In this document: positions 6,491 to 13,288 of the stretch, piece after piece
Position numbering within the stretch: position 1 is the first letter of the stretch
How the letters are laid out: each line of letters starts with the position of its first letter
Assembly (NCBI GenBank): GCA_948468465.1
Contig: CAOKJJ010000145.1
Location: forward strand, 1 to 13,288
Direction: 5' to 3'
Origin: an uncultured Eubacterium sp.
GTDB taxonomy: Bacteria > Bacillota_A > Clostridia > Lachnospirales > Lachnospiraceae
DNA length: 13,288 nucleotides
The notes under the pieces: generated by a model
Database searches by the model: none
The model's input: the letters and a program-made list of their open reading frames with translations, nothing else
Told to the model about the DNA's origin: nothing
Made by a program: the position numbers and the translations under genes

Positions 6491-7684
6491 ATGCACAGAC
6501 ATAAAAGAAAACGGTATGTGTGGCTGGCACTGATTTGCGGACTGCTGTGCATAGCGTCTGCGTGCGGAAAGAAAAAAAGTACGCAGCAGGAGTTTGTAAC
6601 GGCAGGGCAAAGCAGCGCACGGGATGACCGTTCGGGAACGGAGGATGTTACGCAGGCACCAGAGCCGCAGGAGGATATCACGCCGGCGCCGGGGCCGCAG
6701 GAAGATGCCTTGCTGCGGCCAAAAGTGCAGAAAAATGCCGTACAGCTGCCGGAAGAAGATTTTAAAGAAAAAAGATATACAAGTGCAAACGTATATATGC
6801 GTGCTGAGCCATCCCGTGAAGCGCAGGATCTTGCTTTGCTGCAAAAAGGGAGCGTTGTATATCAGAGTGTACAGGTAGATGAATGGAGCCATGTGAAGGA
6901 TCAGGCAGGTCATGAAGGATATGTATATTCGAAATATCTGACCGACAAAAAGCCGGTAAAAGCACAGAACAAGAAAAAAACTCCAAAAATCGAAAAAAAT
7001 GAAAAAAGTGAAAACACCGAAGCTTCTGATGCAAACAGAAATGTAAATGCAAATGGAAAACGTATCGTCATAGATGCGGGCCACCAGGAGCATGCAAACG
7101 GCGCGTTAGAACCGCTGGGGCCGGGCTCAAGCGAGATGAAAGCGAAAGTAACCGGCGGAACGAGCGGGGTATCTACCGGAATGGCCGAATACCAGTTAAA
7201 CCTGGATGTGTCGAAAAAACTGCGGGATGAACTGGAAAAGCGGGGATATGAGGTCCTTATGATAAGGGAAACCAATGATGTGGACATCAGCAATAAGGAA
7301 CGGGCGGAGGCCGCGAACAATGCAGGCGCAGACGCGTTTGTCCGCATTCATGCGAATGGCTCCGAGAACAGTTCTGCATCCGGCATGATGACGATCTGCC
7401 AGACCGAATCAAATCCCTACAATGGACAGCTGTATGAGCAAAGCAGAAAGCTGTCTGAGTATATTTTAGACTGTGCGGCAGCGCAGACAGGGGCTGAGAA
7501 GGAATACGTCTGGGAAACGGACAGCATGAGCGGGATTAACTGGTGCCAGGTTCCCGTGACAATTTTTGAAATGGGGTATCTGTCAAATCCGCAGGAAGAT
7601 GAACGCCTGTCTCAGAGCGGTTATCAGGATCAGATTGCCCGCGGGATCGCGGATGGGATTGACCGGTTTTTTGCGCAGCCTTGA
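6491..7684 (+). CDS. Lipoprotein N-acetylmuramoyl-L-alanine amidase with SH3b domain
   Basis: This enzyme cleaves the amide bond between MurNAc and the stem peptide of peptidoglycan. I place the start at ATG 6491 because it gives a compact lipoprotein signal: HRHKRKR, a hydrophobic core, and IASAC with the lipid Cys at residue 25. GTG 6437, touching the previous stop codon, adds 18 charged residues; neither start has a strong ribosome site. Numbering from 6491: a Pro/Glu linker with an APxPQED repeat, an SH3b domain at about 94-155, a Lys-rich linker, then Amidase_3 at about 190-395. The zinc ligands are His198 (DAGH), Glu233 (MAEYQ) and His287 (RIHANG); catalytic Glu360 sits in FEMGYLSN. All key residues are present, so it should be active and tethered outside the membrane. 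It is the only clear enzyme acting on the wall in the cluster. Confidence 0.9.
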   Translation: MHRHKRKRYVWLALICGLLCIASACGKKKSTQQEFVTAGQSSARDDRSGTEDVTQAPEPQEDITPAPGPQEDALLRPKVQKNAVQLPEEDFKEKRYTSANVYMRAEPSREAQDLALLQKGSVVYQSVQVDEWSHVKDQAGHEGYVYSKYLTDKKPVKAQNKKKTPKIEKNEKSENTEASDANRNVNANGKRIVIDAGHQEHANGALEPLGPGSSEMKAKVTGGTSGVSTGMAEYQLNLDVSKKLRDELEKRGYEVLMIRETNDVDISNKERAEAANNAGADAFVRIHANGSENSSASGMMTICQTESNPYNGQLYEQSRKLSEYILDCAAAQTGAEKEYVWETDSMSGINWCQVPVTIFEMGYLSNPQEDERLSQSGYQDQIARGIADGIDRFFAQP

Positions 7685-7692
7685 AGTTTTAA

Positions 7693-7703
7693 AGACACCG
7701 GAA
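7693..7703 (+). repeat. Short direct repeat, left copy
   Basis: AGACACCGGAA here recurs exactly at 8914-8924. Including TTTA before it, 15 of 16 bases agree (7688-7703 against 8909-8924). The copies fall just after the stop codon of the amidase gene and across the stop codon of the next gene, so they bracket the secreted duplicated protein. Confidence 0.5.
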
Positions 7704-7769
7704 AGAATGAAAAATAAGGAAGAAAAAAGAAATAGAAAGAAAAAGGAAGAGATGGAGCAGTGAAAGAGT

Positions 7770-8915
7770 ATGAATATTAGAAAAAGTTTACGAAAAGCAG
7801 TCAGTTTTTTGCTTGTACTGTGTAGCATGATTGGTATGATGGAAACAGGAAGGCTGTGTGCGCAGGCGGCAGTCAGTGAAAAAGCTCTGTATCTGGAATA
7901 TCTGGCGAAGAAAGAAGCAAGCATTGAGAAAGAATTGATCGGAACAATGTTTGAGGACCATCAAGGGTCGGTTATACCAGGGTATAAGATTATGGATATC
8001 AATATGGATGGAAAGAAGGAATTAATCTACGAACTTTCGGCAGGAGGGGCCAAGGGGGAAGGGGTAGTCTGCAGTATCAGGAACGGAAAAGTAAAGGAGC
8101 TGGAGACATTTGGCGGAAGCCCGCAGTTTTTTACCGTGAAAGGTTCCCAAAAACAGCTTGTAGTCGGAGCATCTTACGGCGCTTTGAATTATGGATATGA
8201 AGTATTTTTGGCATCCGCGGACAGTTTAAAGAAAAAGGCTGACTATCAAATATCATATATTGACTACGGCGCCGAGATGTTCGTACAGAAAAATGGGAAA
8301 GAAATATCCGCGGCATCTTTTCAAAAATGGCTGGATAAGCTAAAAAAGATCAAATTGGATGATTATAAGACTGCAAAAAAAACACAGACTGTCAGCAGCG
8401 AAAAAGAAATCTATTTGAAATATTTGGCGAAGGAGAAGAAAAGATTACTGAAGAAATATTACAACACGAACACAGATAAGAGTTTACCCGATTATCTTGT
8501 CAGCTATAAGATCATAGATTTAAACGGTGATGGCAAAAAAGAATTGGTCTATACGTTTACGGAAACAATAAATGTGATGCGTCACGAATTAGGTCGCATC
8601 TGTACGATACAAAATGGAAAAGTGAAGCAGTTGTGGGAAGATGAGGATCGTTATGTTACATTTTTTACATTAAAAGGCTCTAAGTCAAAAATTGTTGTGG
8701 AATATCAAGGGTCAGCCACGCAACGCTTTAAAGTATATCGTGTTGTCTCAGATAAGTTGAAAGAGATTGATTCATTTCATAAGCGCCCTTTCCTGGATCC
8801 AGACACGCAGCTGGTAGATTATGGTTATTATAGAGACACGCAAGAGAAGTGGATCAAAGATCCTTTTGGAAAATATAATCAAGATTTGCAACAGATAGAG
8901 CTCAAAACTTTATAG
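7770..8915 (+). CDS. Secreted protein with two tandem copies of a beta-propeller-like unit
   Basis: 381 residues from ATG 7770; the ribosome site is weak (GAAAGAG too close, GGAG rather far). Residues 1-34 form a signal peptide ending in CAQAA, so export is likely. The mature part is an internal duplication. About 36-150 and 211-325 share the order: YLxYLAKxE, a Lys/Glu helix, xxYKIxDxNxDGKKEL (76-86 and 250-260), CxIxNGKVKxL, then FFTxKGS. The DxNxDG core is the calcium-binding turn seen in FG-GAP/VCBS-type blades. No enzyme motif is visible. The gene is more AT-rich than its neighbours, particularly in the second copy, and lies between two copies of an 11-base direct repeat, so it may have joined the cluster later. 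A binding role at the cell surface is inference. Confidence 0.8.
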   Translation: MNIRKSLRKAVSFLLVLCSMIGMMETGRLCAQAAVSEKALYLEYLAKKEASIEKELIGTMFEDHQGSVIPGYKIMDINMDGKKELIYELSAGGAKGEGVVCSIRNGKVKELETFGGSPQFFTVKGSQKQLVVGASYGALNYGYEVFLASADSLKKKADYQISYIDYGAEMFVQKNGKEISAASFQKWLDKLKKIKLDDYKTAKKTQTVSSEKEIYLKYLAKEKKRLLKKYYNTNTDKSLPDYLVSYKIIDLNGDGKKELVYTFTETINVMRHELGRICTIQNGKVKQLWEDEDRYVTFFTLKGSKSKIVVEYQGSATQRFKVYRVVSDKLKEIDSFHKRPFLDPDTQLVDYGYYRDTQEKWIKDPFGKYNQDLQQIELKTL

Positions 8916-8924
8916 ACACCGGAA
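8914..8924 (+). repeat. Short direct repeat, right copy
   Basis: Second copy of AGACACCGGAA, overlapping the TAG stop codon of the secreted protein at 8913-8915. The two copies lie 1221 bases apart in direct orientation. Confidence 0.5.
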
Positions 8925-8966
8925 GAAGTCTGATGGAGACGGAATGGTCTGGAAGGAGGTGATTTT

Positions 8967-10841
8967 TTGCTTAAGGAGATACAAATGTCACTGCAAATAT
9001 CAGAAGAACTGCTGGACAGCCTGAACAGACTGTTAAAAGACACTGACGCGAAAGAAGAAAAGGAGATCGTAAAAAAATTTCTGCAAAAATCGTCGGAGGT
9101 CTTTCGGTTTGTTGTAATCGGGGCTTCCGCAGTCGGAAAGACTTCTCTGCTGCAGACATTATTCGGAAACGAAGTGATCGCGGATATCCGTCCGACGAAG
9201 CAGATCTGTGAATACCGTTACGGGGAGCAGGCGGGAGAGTTTCTGACCGATGCGGATACGGTTCGGTATTTTCTTCCGACCGCGGCGCTTCGTGGGATTT
9301 CCGTCGTGGATTTGCCGGGCGCTGAATGGATGGAGACGGCCGGACGCAGAGAAGCGGTTCAGGATCAGATTTTAAAAAGCGATGTGCGGATTGCTGTATT
9401 TTCGAGTGACGCGCTGTCCGCTGCAGGCGTCTGGGATTTGCTGGAACGGACGGAAACGAAAAAAACCGTATTTGTGATCACAAATGCCAAGCAGCAGCTG
9501 GAGCAGCAAAGGGAGGAAGGAAAAAGAAAATTAAGCAGATACGGGGCGGAAGCGGGCATTCAGGCGGAGATTTTCTATGCGGACTGCCCGGAACCATTGC
9601 TGGATTATATCCATAAGCGGCTGATCGGCGACGATCCCGGTCTGCGTAAGCAGCGCGAAAATATACTTGGCCTGCATACAATGCTTGCGAATCTGACACG
9701 GTCTTTTTCGCTGCGCAAACAGCAATACGAAGCGGATCTGGCCGTTGTAGAGCGGATTGACCAGGAGATGGAGGTCTTTTTTCGAAACAGCGGGGAGCTT
9801 ACGGAAGCTTTGAAAAAAAATCTGGTCGGTGAAATCGAACGGGAAATTCAGGCGTACGAAAATGAGATTATCGCAAGGCTGGAACCGGAAAAGATTCGGG
9901 AACGTTTTCCGGCCGGCTATAAGGATTTTGAAAATTATCTGAATCTGGTAAACGAAAGCTATTACGAACGGATGACGGAGCAGGTGAATCAAAAGATGCA
10001 AAACAGCGTGCAGGAATATTTATCCGGACTGGAGCAGGTATTTGACAGGGCGACTGGATATTTTCGAAAACGCGCGTCTCTGCTGGCATTTGAGGACCAG
10101 TTTTATGGCTCTCTTTCTCAAAGCAGGCAGTTTGTGATAGCAAAGACAGAGACGGGCCTGCAGGAAACGAAAGAATATTATCATGTATTATCGGATGCAT
10201 CCCAGGAGCTTTTTTTTAAATTGTGGGCGGCAAGAGAAAAGTATGACCATAAAGTAGCGGTAGCCGGAAGGATAGGAGCGGTGGCAGGCGCGTCTGTGGC
10301 GACCGGTGGTTTGGGCCTGGCAGCTGCGACGGTCGGATCCGCCCTGTCGAAAAAGGCTGGCGCAAAAGTTGCTGCTATTGGGATTTCCAAGGCCGCGACG
10401 ATTGCTACGCGGATTGGAGCAATAGCATCAGCGGGTACGGCTTCGGTTGTTACGGCAGCGGCCCTGGTTTTATGGCCGGTTGTCGCACTGGCAGGCGCGG
10501 CGGCGATTTCGAAAATGGCAAAGAAGCTTGCTTCGGCACAGGGAATGGAACAAATGCGAAAATGCGTAGAGGAAGCGGTGGAGGAATTCCACCAGGAGGT
10601 TATGCGTACGAAGCGGCAGATGCTGACGCAGATTCCGGAAACGGTTGACGCGATTTTTCAAAGAGAGCGCACGTCTGCGGATCAGACGTTTTCTGATTTC
10701 CGCAGATCTGTTCACATTGACGGCAAAAACATTCCGGCTTTGGAAGAAAAGCTGACACAGGCGCAGGCGCTGATGGAGCGGATTGCGAAAATGGAGGCTG
10801 GAAGCGGTAAGGAAAAGGAGAGGTTACCGGAACATGGATGA
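8967..10841 (+). CDS. Dynamin-like GTPase with hydrophobic C-terminal region
   Basis: 624 residues. TTG 8967 is chosen because AAGGAGG lies 7 bases upstream; ATG 8985 with its own AAGGAG at 8973-8978 is a real alternative, 18 bases shorter. GTPase motifs: P-loop GASAVGKTS at 52-60, a likely G2 Thr at 77 in IRPTKQ, and G3 DLPG at 115-118. The G4 region is TNAKQ at 172-176, which departs from the usual NKxD/TKxD. A long helical stalk-like region runs from about 225 to 425, then a Gly/Ala-rich hydrophobic stretch at about 430-517, and a charged helical tail. This is the layout of bacterial dynamin-like proteins, which bind, tether or reshape membranes using GTP. It overlaps the next gene by 8 bases. 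It is probably cytoplasmic and membrane-associated. A role in membrane remodelling or repair is inferred from the family. Confidence 0.82.
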   Translation: MLKEIQMSLQISEELLDSLNRLLKDTDAKEEKEIVKKFLQKSSEVFRFVVIGASAVGKTSLLQTLFGNEVIADIRPTKQICEYRYGEQAGEFLTDADTVRYFLPTAALRGISVVDLPGAEWMETAGRREAVQDQILKSDVRIAVFSSDALSAAGVWDLLERTETKKTVFVITNAKQQLEQQREEGKRKLSRYGAEAGIQAEIFYADCPEPLLDYIHKRLIGDDPGLRKQRENILGLHTMLANLTRSFSLRKQQYEADLAVVERIDQEMEVFFRNSGELTEALKKNLVGEIEREIQAYENEIIARLEPEKIRERFPAGYKDFENYLNLVNESYYERMTEQVNQKMQNSVQEYLSGLEQVFDRATGYFRKRASLLAFEDQFYGSLSQSRQFVIAKTETGLQETKEYYHVLSDASQELFFKLWAAREKYDHKVAVAGRIGAVAGASVATGGLGLAAATVGSALSKKAGAKVAAIGISKAATIATRIGAIASAGTASVVTAAALVLWPVVALAGAAAISKMAKKLASAQGMEQMRKCVEEAVEEFHQEVMRTKRQMLTQIPETVDAIFQRERTSADQTFSDFRRSVHIDGKNIPALEEKLTQAQALMERIAKMEAGSGKEKERLPEHG

Positions 10842-12111
10842 ACAAATAAGAATCAGGCTGCTGGAGCTGCTCGATCAGCTTTCCGCTCTGGCAGCGGAAA
10901 CGGGCATGAAGCGCAGGATTACGGATGCTTTGCAGGAATTGAAAGAATGGACGGATGCAGAGGAAATGACGCCGCCTGTCTGGGAACGGATTCTTCGGCA
11001 GGCGGAAGAAACGATTCAGTCAATGGAACGGCAGATTTTGGGCGAACCGCTGCAGGCGGAGGGATACGGCGGCGACATAGCGTCGCCGCAAGAGGTGCGC
11101 CAGCGGGTGACGGAGCTTTGGAACCAGAGCAATGTGGCAAATATTCGGGCAGGCAAAGGGTACGAGCAAAGAGCAAAGCAGTTTTGCCGGCAGCTCGAAC
11201 ACGATATGTACGACTGGAGCGATCCGGCAGTAAATAAAGAGCTTTTGAAAAACGGTTCCAATTGGGACACGCATTGTATCCGTGCGCAGCAGGAATACGA
11301 TCATAGAATGACGCAGGATGCGGAGCGCTATATTGATGAAATGACCGCTCAGTATATACAGGCCATGAACCGGATCCGGGAACTGACCGCGGCTGTAAAC
11401 GGCGGCCAGAATTCCCTGTCGGGCAAGGATTTTTATAAAAAGTGGGACAGCAGGCTGCAGGATTGGGTGAGCGATCTGAAAAGGCAGCAAAAACAGGCCA
11501 CAGCCGGGGGAGCGCCGCTTCGGGAATTTGGAAATGCGCAAAGCGGCAGGCTGCAGATGATGATAAAAAAAATGAAACAGAGCCAGCTGCTGCTGATTGC
11601 AGGTCCGATAGCGCTGGTTATTTTATTGGCGGTCGTGCCGCGTCTGTTCGGTGTGGTGCGGATGCTGTTTACGAACCCGGATGAAATCGTATATTCAGCA
11701 TTGGAGTCCGCGGCGGAGAACGCTTTCACAGATGCGTTGGAGGATGCCGTCGGTGTATCAACGGCAGGCCTTTCCATAGCGTTTGCTATCTTAAAGGGGG
11801 CTTTTTTGGTTGTAGGAGCCGCGTTGTATGTGCTATGGATGCTGCTCGTAAAAAAACTGTGCAGCAAGAGGCTGGCGACGGAAATGAAAACATATCTGAC
11901 GCAGCAGGTTCGCTCGTTTTGGAACAGCAATCCGCTGGAGCAGAAAGCGTGCCGATGCTTTGCCACGGCAAGGGAGCATACGATGCTCTTTTTTCATAAA
12001 CAAATGGAAACGTTATTCGGCTCTGCGTTTATGGCCGCAGAGGAGCATACGCCGGCGGGGAAAATAAAATCATTGCGAATGAAGTGGAATCAAATAAAAA
12101 ATGAGGGGTAA
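10834..12111 (+). CDS. Helical two-TM protein coupled to the dynamin-like GTPase, unknown family
   Basis: 425 residues from ATG 10834, which overlaps the GTPase stop codon in ATGGATGA. A purine-rich AAGGAGAGG at 10815-10823 lies upstream. The first 245 residues are almost wholly charged helices, likely coiled coil. Two hydrophobic helices follow at about 251-280 and 311-340, separated by an acidic loop, and a basic C-terminal tail ends the protein. Both termini would then face the same side, probably the cytoplasm. I recognise no family. Bacterial dynamin-like proteins often occur as pairs encoded by adjacent genes, and translational coupling here argues for fixed stoichiometry. The protein lacks a P-loop, so it is not itself a second GTPase. 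It may be the membrane anchor or effector of the GTPase; that is inference. Confidence 0.75.
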   Translation: MDEQIRIRLLELLDQLSALAAETGMKRRITDALQELKEWTDAEEMTPPVWERILRQAEETIQSMERQILGEPLQAEGYGGDIASPQEVRQRVTELWNQSNVANIRAGKGYEQRAKQFCRQLEHDMYDWSDPAVNKELLKNGSNWDTHCIRAQQEYDHRMTQDAERYIDEMTAQYIQAMNRIRELTAAVNGGQNSLSGKDFYKKWDSRLQDWVSDLKRQQKQATAGGAPLREFGNAQSGRLQMMIKKMKQSQLLLIAGPIALVILLAVVPRLFGVVRMLFTNPDEIVYSALESAAENAFTDALEDAVGVSTAGLSIAFAILKGAFLVVGAALYVLWMLLVKKLCSKRLATEMKTYLTQQVRSFWNSNPLEQKACRCFATAREHTMLFFHKQMETLFGSAFMAAEEHTPAGKIKSLRMKWNQIKNEG

Positions 12112-12115
12112 GGAT

Positions 12116-12688
12116 ATGGGCAGAGGATTACCAATTTCCATTCCCAATATCGTAGGCGGTCAGGGGCTTAAGAAAAGTCTGGAGGAAAAGCAGCAGGAGA
12201 AAAACCGCATTTTCAGTTATATCGGAATGGAAGTATACGATCTGTGCCGGGAAGGAAAGCTTTCGGTTCCACAGATCGACATTTATTTTGAAAAGATGCA
12301 GGCGCTGGAGCAGGAGATTGCCGATCTGGAAGCGAAGCTTAACGGGACAAAGCAGAAAATTCAGTTTGGAAGCAGATGCGCCTGCGGCTGCCATTTAAAA
12401 CCTGGAGCGAAATTTTGCCCACAGTGCGGCGCGCCTGTGGCAGCGGAGGCACAGGTGTGCGCCTGTGGCAGTAAGATTGAAAAAGGCGTCCGGTTTTGCC
12501 AGAACTGCGGAAAAAAGGCGCCGGAGCCTGGCAGCCGGCTTGCCGTCGAAGAAACGGGGCAGCCGCCCTGGCAGCAGCAGCCGGAAATGGATGCGCCGGC
12601 CGGGCAACGGGAATGTATCTGCGGCGCTGTCGTTTTGGCTGGACAGACAATGTGTATGGAATGCGGCAGGATTGTTGCGGAATCGTGA
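12116..12688 (+). CDS. Helical protein with three C-terminal zinc ribbons
   Basis: 190 residues from ATG 12116, chosen over ATG 12101 because GAGGGG at 12103-12108 gives 7-base spacing. The N-terminal GRGLPISIPN stretch is followed by a helical, charged region at about 16-82. Three zinc ribbons come next: Cys88, 90, 101, 104; Cys115, 117, 128, 131; Cys167, 169, 180, 183. The first knuckle of each is the short CxCG form, whereas the other ribbons in the cluster use CxxCG. No signal or membrane segment is seen, so it is cytoplasmic. The plan resembles the gene at 2340 and the two bracket the cluster. Its last bases overlap a GTG at 12685 that opens the decayed gene downstream. Adapter or nucleic-acid-binding roles are both possible. 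Confidence 0.8.
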   Translation: MGRGLPISIPNIVGGQGLKKSLEEKQQEKNRIFSYIGMEVYDLCREGKLSVPQIDIYFEKMQALEQEIADLEAKLNGTKQKIQFGSRCACGCHLKPGAKFCPQCGAPVAAEAQVCACGSKIEKGVRFCQNCGKKAPEPGSRLAVEETGQPPWQQQPEMDAPAGQRECICGAVVLAGQTMCMECGRIVAES

Positions 12689-13235
12689 AATCTATCAGAA
12701 ATAAAACATACGACAGCGAAGTACAGTCTACAATAGATGGAGTGGCAGCTTCGATTCAGGAACTGCTGCAAAAGCGCGCGCTTGATTTTTAGAACGAGTG
12801 CGGGCCATTGCAGGATTATTCAGTTAAAAATTTCCAGGCCCAGTACGATACGGAAGGCAGCGAATGGATTCAGGACTATAACAAGTTTAATTTCGCTGTG
12901 GAAAAACTGGCGAAATATATCCCTGGAGGTCTGTTTTTCAGCATGATTGCGGCAGGGACGATTGACAATAACGACCAGTATTACCAGAACATGGTGGCAA
13001 TGAGCGATGCGATCAGCGATGCCTGCAAATTTATTACGCGGACGGCGAACCGTTTTACGCAGGCGGCAGATATTTATATGACGGCATCGTATTAAACCCA
13101 GATGAAGATACGGACGGAGTGGTTCTGCGGGAAGAAGCGTTATGGATGGCAAACCTTCCAAAGAACATGGATTATCAGAAAGAATTTTATGAACATGGGC
13201 AGAGATATTCTGCGGCGGTTGGGAGTTGGGATTAA
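12685..13235 (+). pseudogene. Decayed last gene: in-frame TAG and one frameshift
   Basis: A reading frame opens at GTG 12685, overlapping the upstream stop codon as GTGA, and gives about 35 plausible residues (start KSIRNKTYDSEVQ). It then hits TAG at 12790-12792. The same frame continues with coherent helical protein (EWIQDYNKFNFAVEKLAKY) through at least 13020 and would stop at 13095. Coding character also appears in the next frame from about 13020 to a TAA at 13233-13235 (IYYADGEPFYAGGRYLYDG through AAVGSWD). One base lost near 13020-13075 would explain the switch. Restored, the product would be about 183 residues. I recognise no family. The remaining intact piece at 12808-13095 starts with TTG and has no good ribosome site. 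An error in the sequence is an alternative to true decay. Confidence 0.5.
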
Positions 13236-13243
13236 TAGGGAAT

Positions 13244-13277
13244 ACTCTGGCATATTGATATATGTCGGAGTTTTCTT
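13244..13277 (+). terminator. Rho-independent terminator at the end of the cluster
   Basis: ACTCTGGCATAT at 13244-13255 pairs with ATATGTCGGAGT at 13260-13271 around the loop TGAT. All twelve positions pair when two G-U wobbles are allowed, and TTTTCTT follows. It stands 9 bases after the last reading frame ends and is the only clear + strand terminator after 2100. Confidence 0.82.
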
Positions 13278-13288
13278 ATGTAAGTATA

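Noticed and set aside
6458..7093. Open frame of about 211 residues on the - strand, rich in Phe, Leu and Arg
   Set aside because: It is antisense to the lipoprotein signal, linker and SH3b of the amidase; the composition is what reversed Lys/Glu codons produce.
13020..13035. Possible programmed -1 frameshift at an AAATTTA run
   Set aside because: The heptamer is out of register with the incoming frame (codons AAA TTT ATT), so tandem slippage would not re-pair; no downstream stem is obvious, and an upstream in-frame TAG also points to decay.
12808..13095. Small helical protein as a WXG100/LXG type VII secretion substrate
   Set aside because: It contains a Trp but no WxG motif, no partner EsxA/EssC-like genes are nearby, and the frame looks like a fragment of a longer broken gene.
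1..13288. CRISPR array, tRNA or rRNA genes
   Set aside because: No regularly spaced direct repeats, no cloverleaf-like segment and no rRNA-like stretch were noticed on reading both strands.

Overview
The window reads as part of a chromosome from a low-to-mid GC Firmicute, most likely a gut clostridium of the Lachnospiraceae type. The support is strong AGGAGG-type ribosome binding sites, occasional TTG/GTG starts, short U-tract terminators, and domain families typical of that group (zinc-ribbon membrane proteins, YARHG, SH3b plus Amidase_3). This placement is inference from style, not from a marker gene. Every gene I accept lies on the + strand.

Region 1 (about 1-2030) is an AT-rich accessory island. 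It may begin with the tail of an unidentified ORF. It then carries a two-gene unit: a HipA-like kinase without the usual HipA N-terminal subdomain, and an overlapping gene whose N-terminal half resembles that missing subdomain and whose C-terminal half is a HIRAN domain. No HipB-type antitoxin is visible. A hairpin terminator closes the unit at about 2000-2028.

Region 2 (about 2030-2339) is a very AT-rich spacer with no gene. It holds two related palindromes in inverted orientation. The second overlaps the -35 box of a putative promoter for everything downstream, so it looks like an operator.

Region 3 (2340-13271) is a long same-strand gene cluster of clearly higher GC, with small gaps or overlaps and no internal terminator that I can see. 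In order it encodes: a helical protein with two zinc ribbons; a zinc ribbon-TM-exodomain protein; a second TM-exodomain protein; a large zinc ribbon-TM-helical-VWA-YARHG protein; a lipoprotein N-acetylmuramoyl-L-alanine amidase with SH3b; a secreted protein with a tandem duplication; a dynamin-like GTPase; a translationally coupled two-TM helical protein; a helical protein with three zinc ribbons; and a decayed gene with one in-frame stop and one frameshift. A terminator ends the cluster at about 13244-13277.

Reading the cluster as one system is inference. Cytoplasmic zinc-ribbon heads could link surface sensor modules (VWA, YARHG, lipocalin-like) to a membrane-acting GTPase inside and a peptidoglycan hydrolase outside. 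That would make an envelope-sensing or envelope-remodelling, possibly defensive, machine. I do not recognise the cluster as a named system and regard it as the best candidate for something undescribed here.
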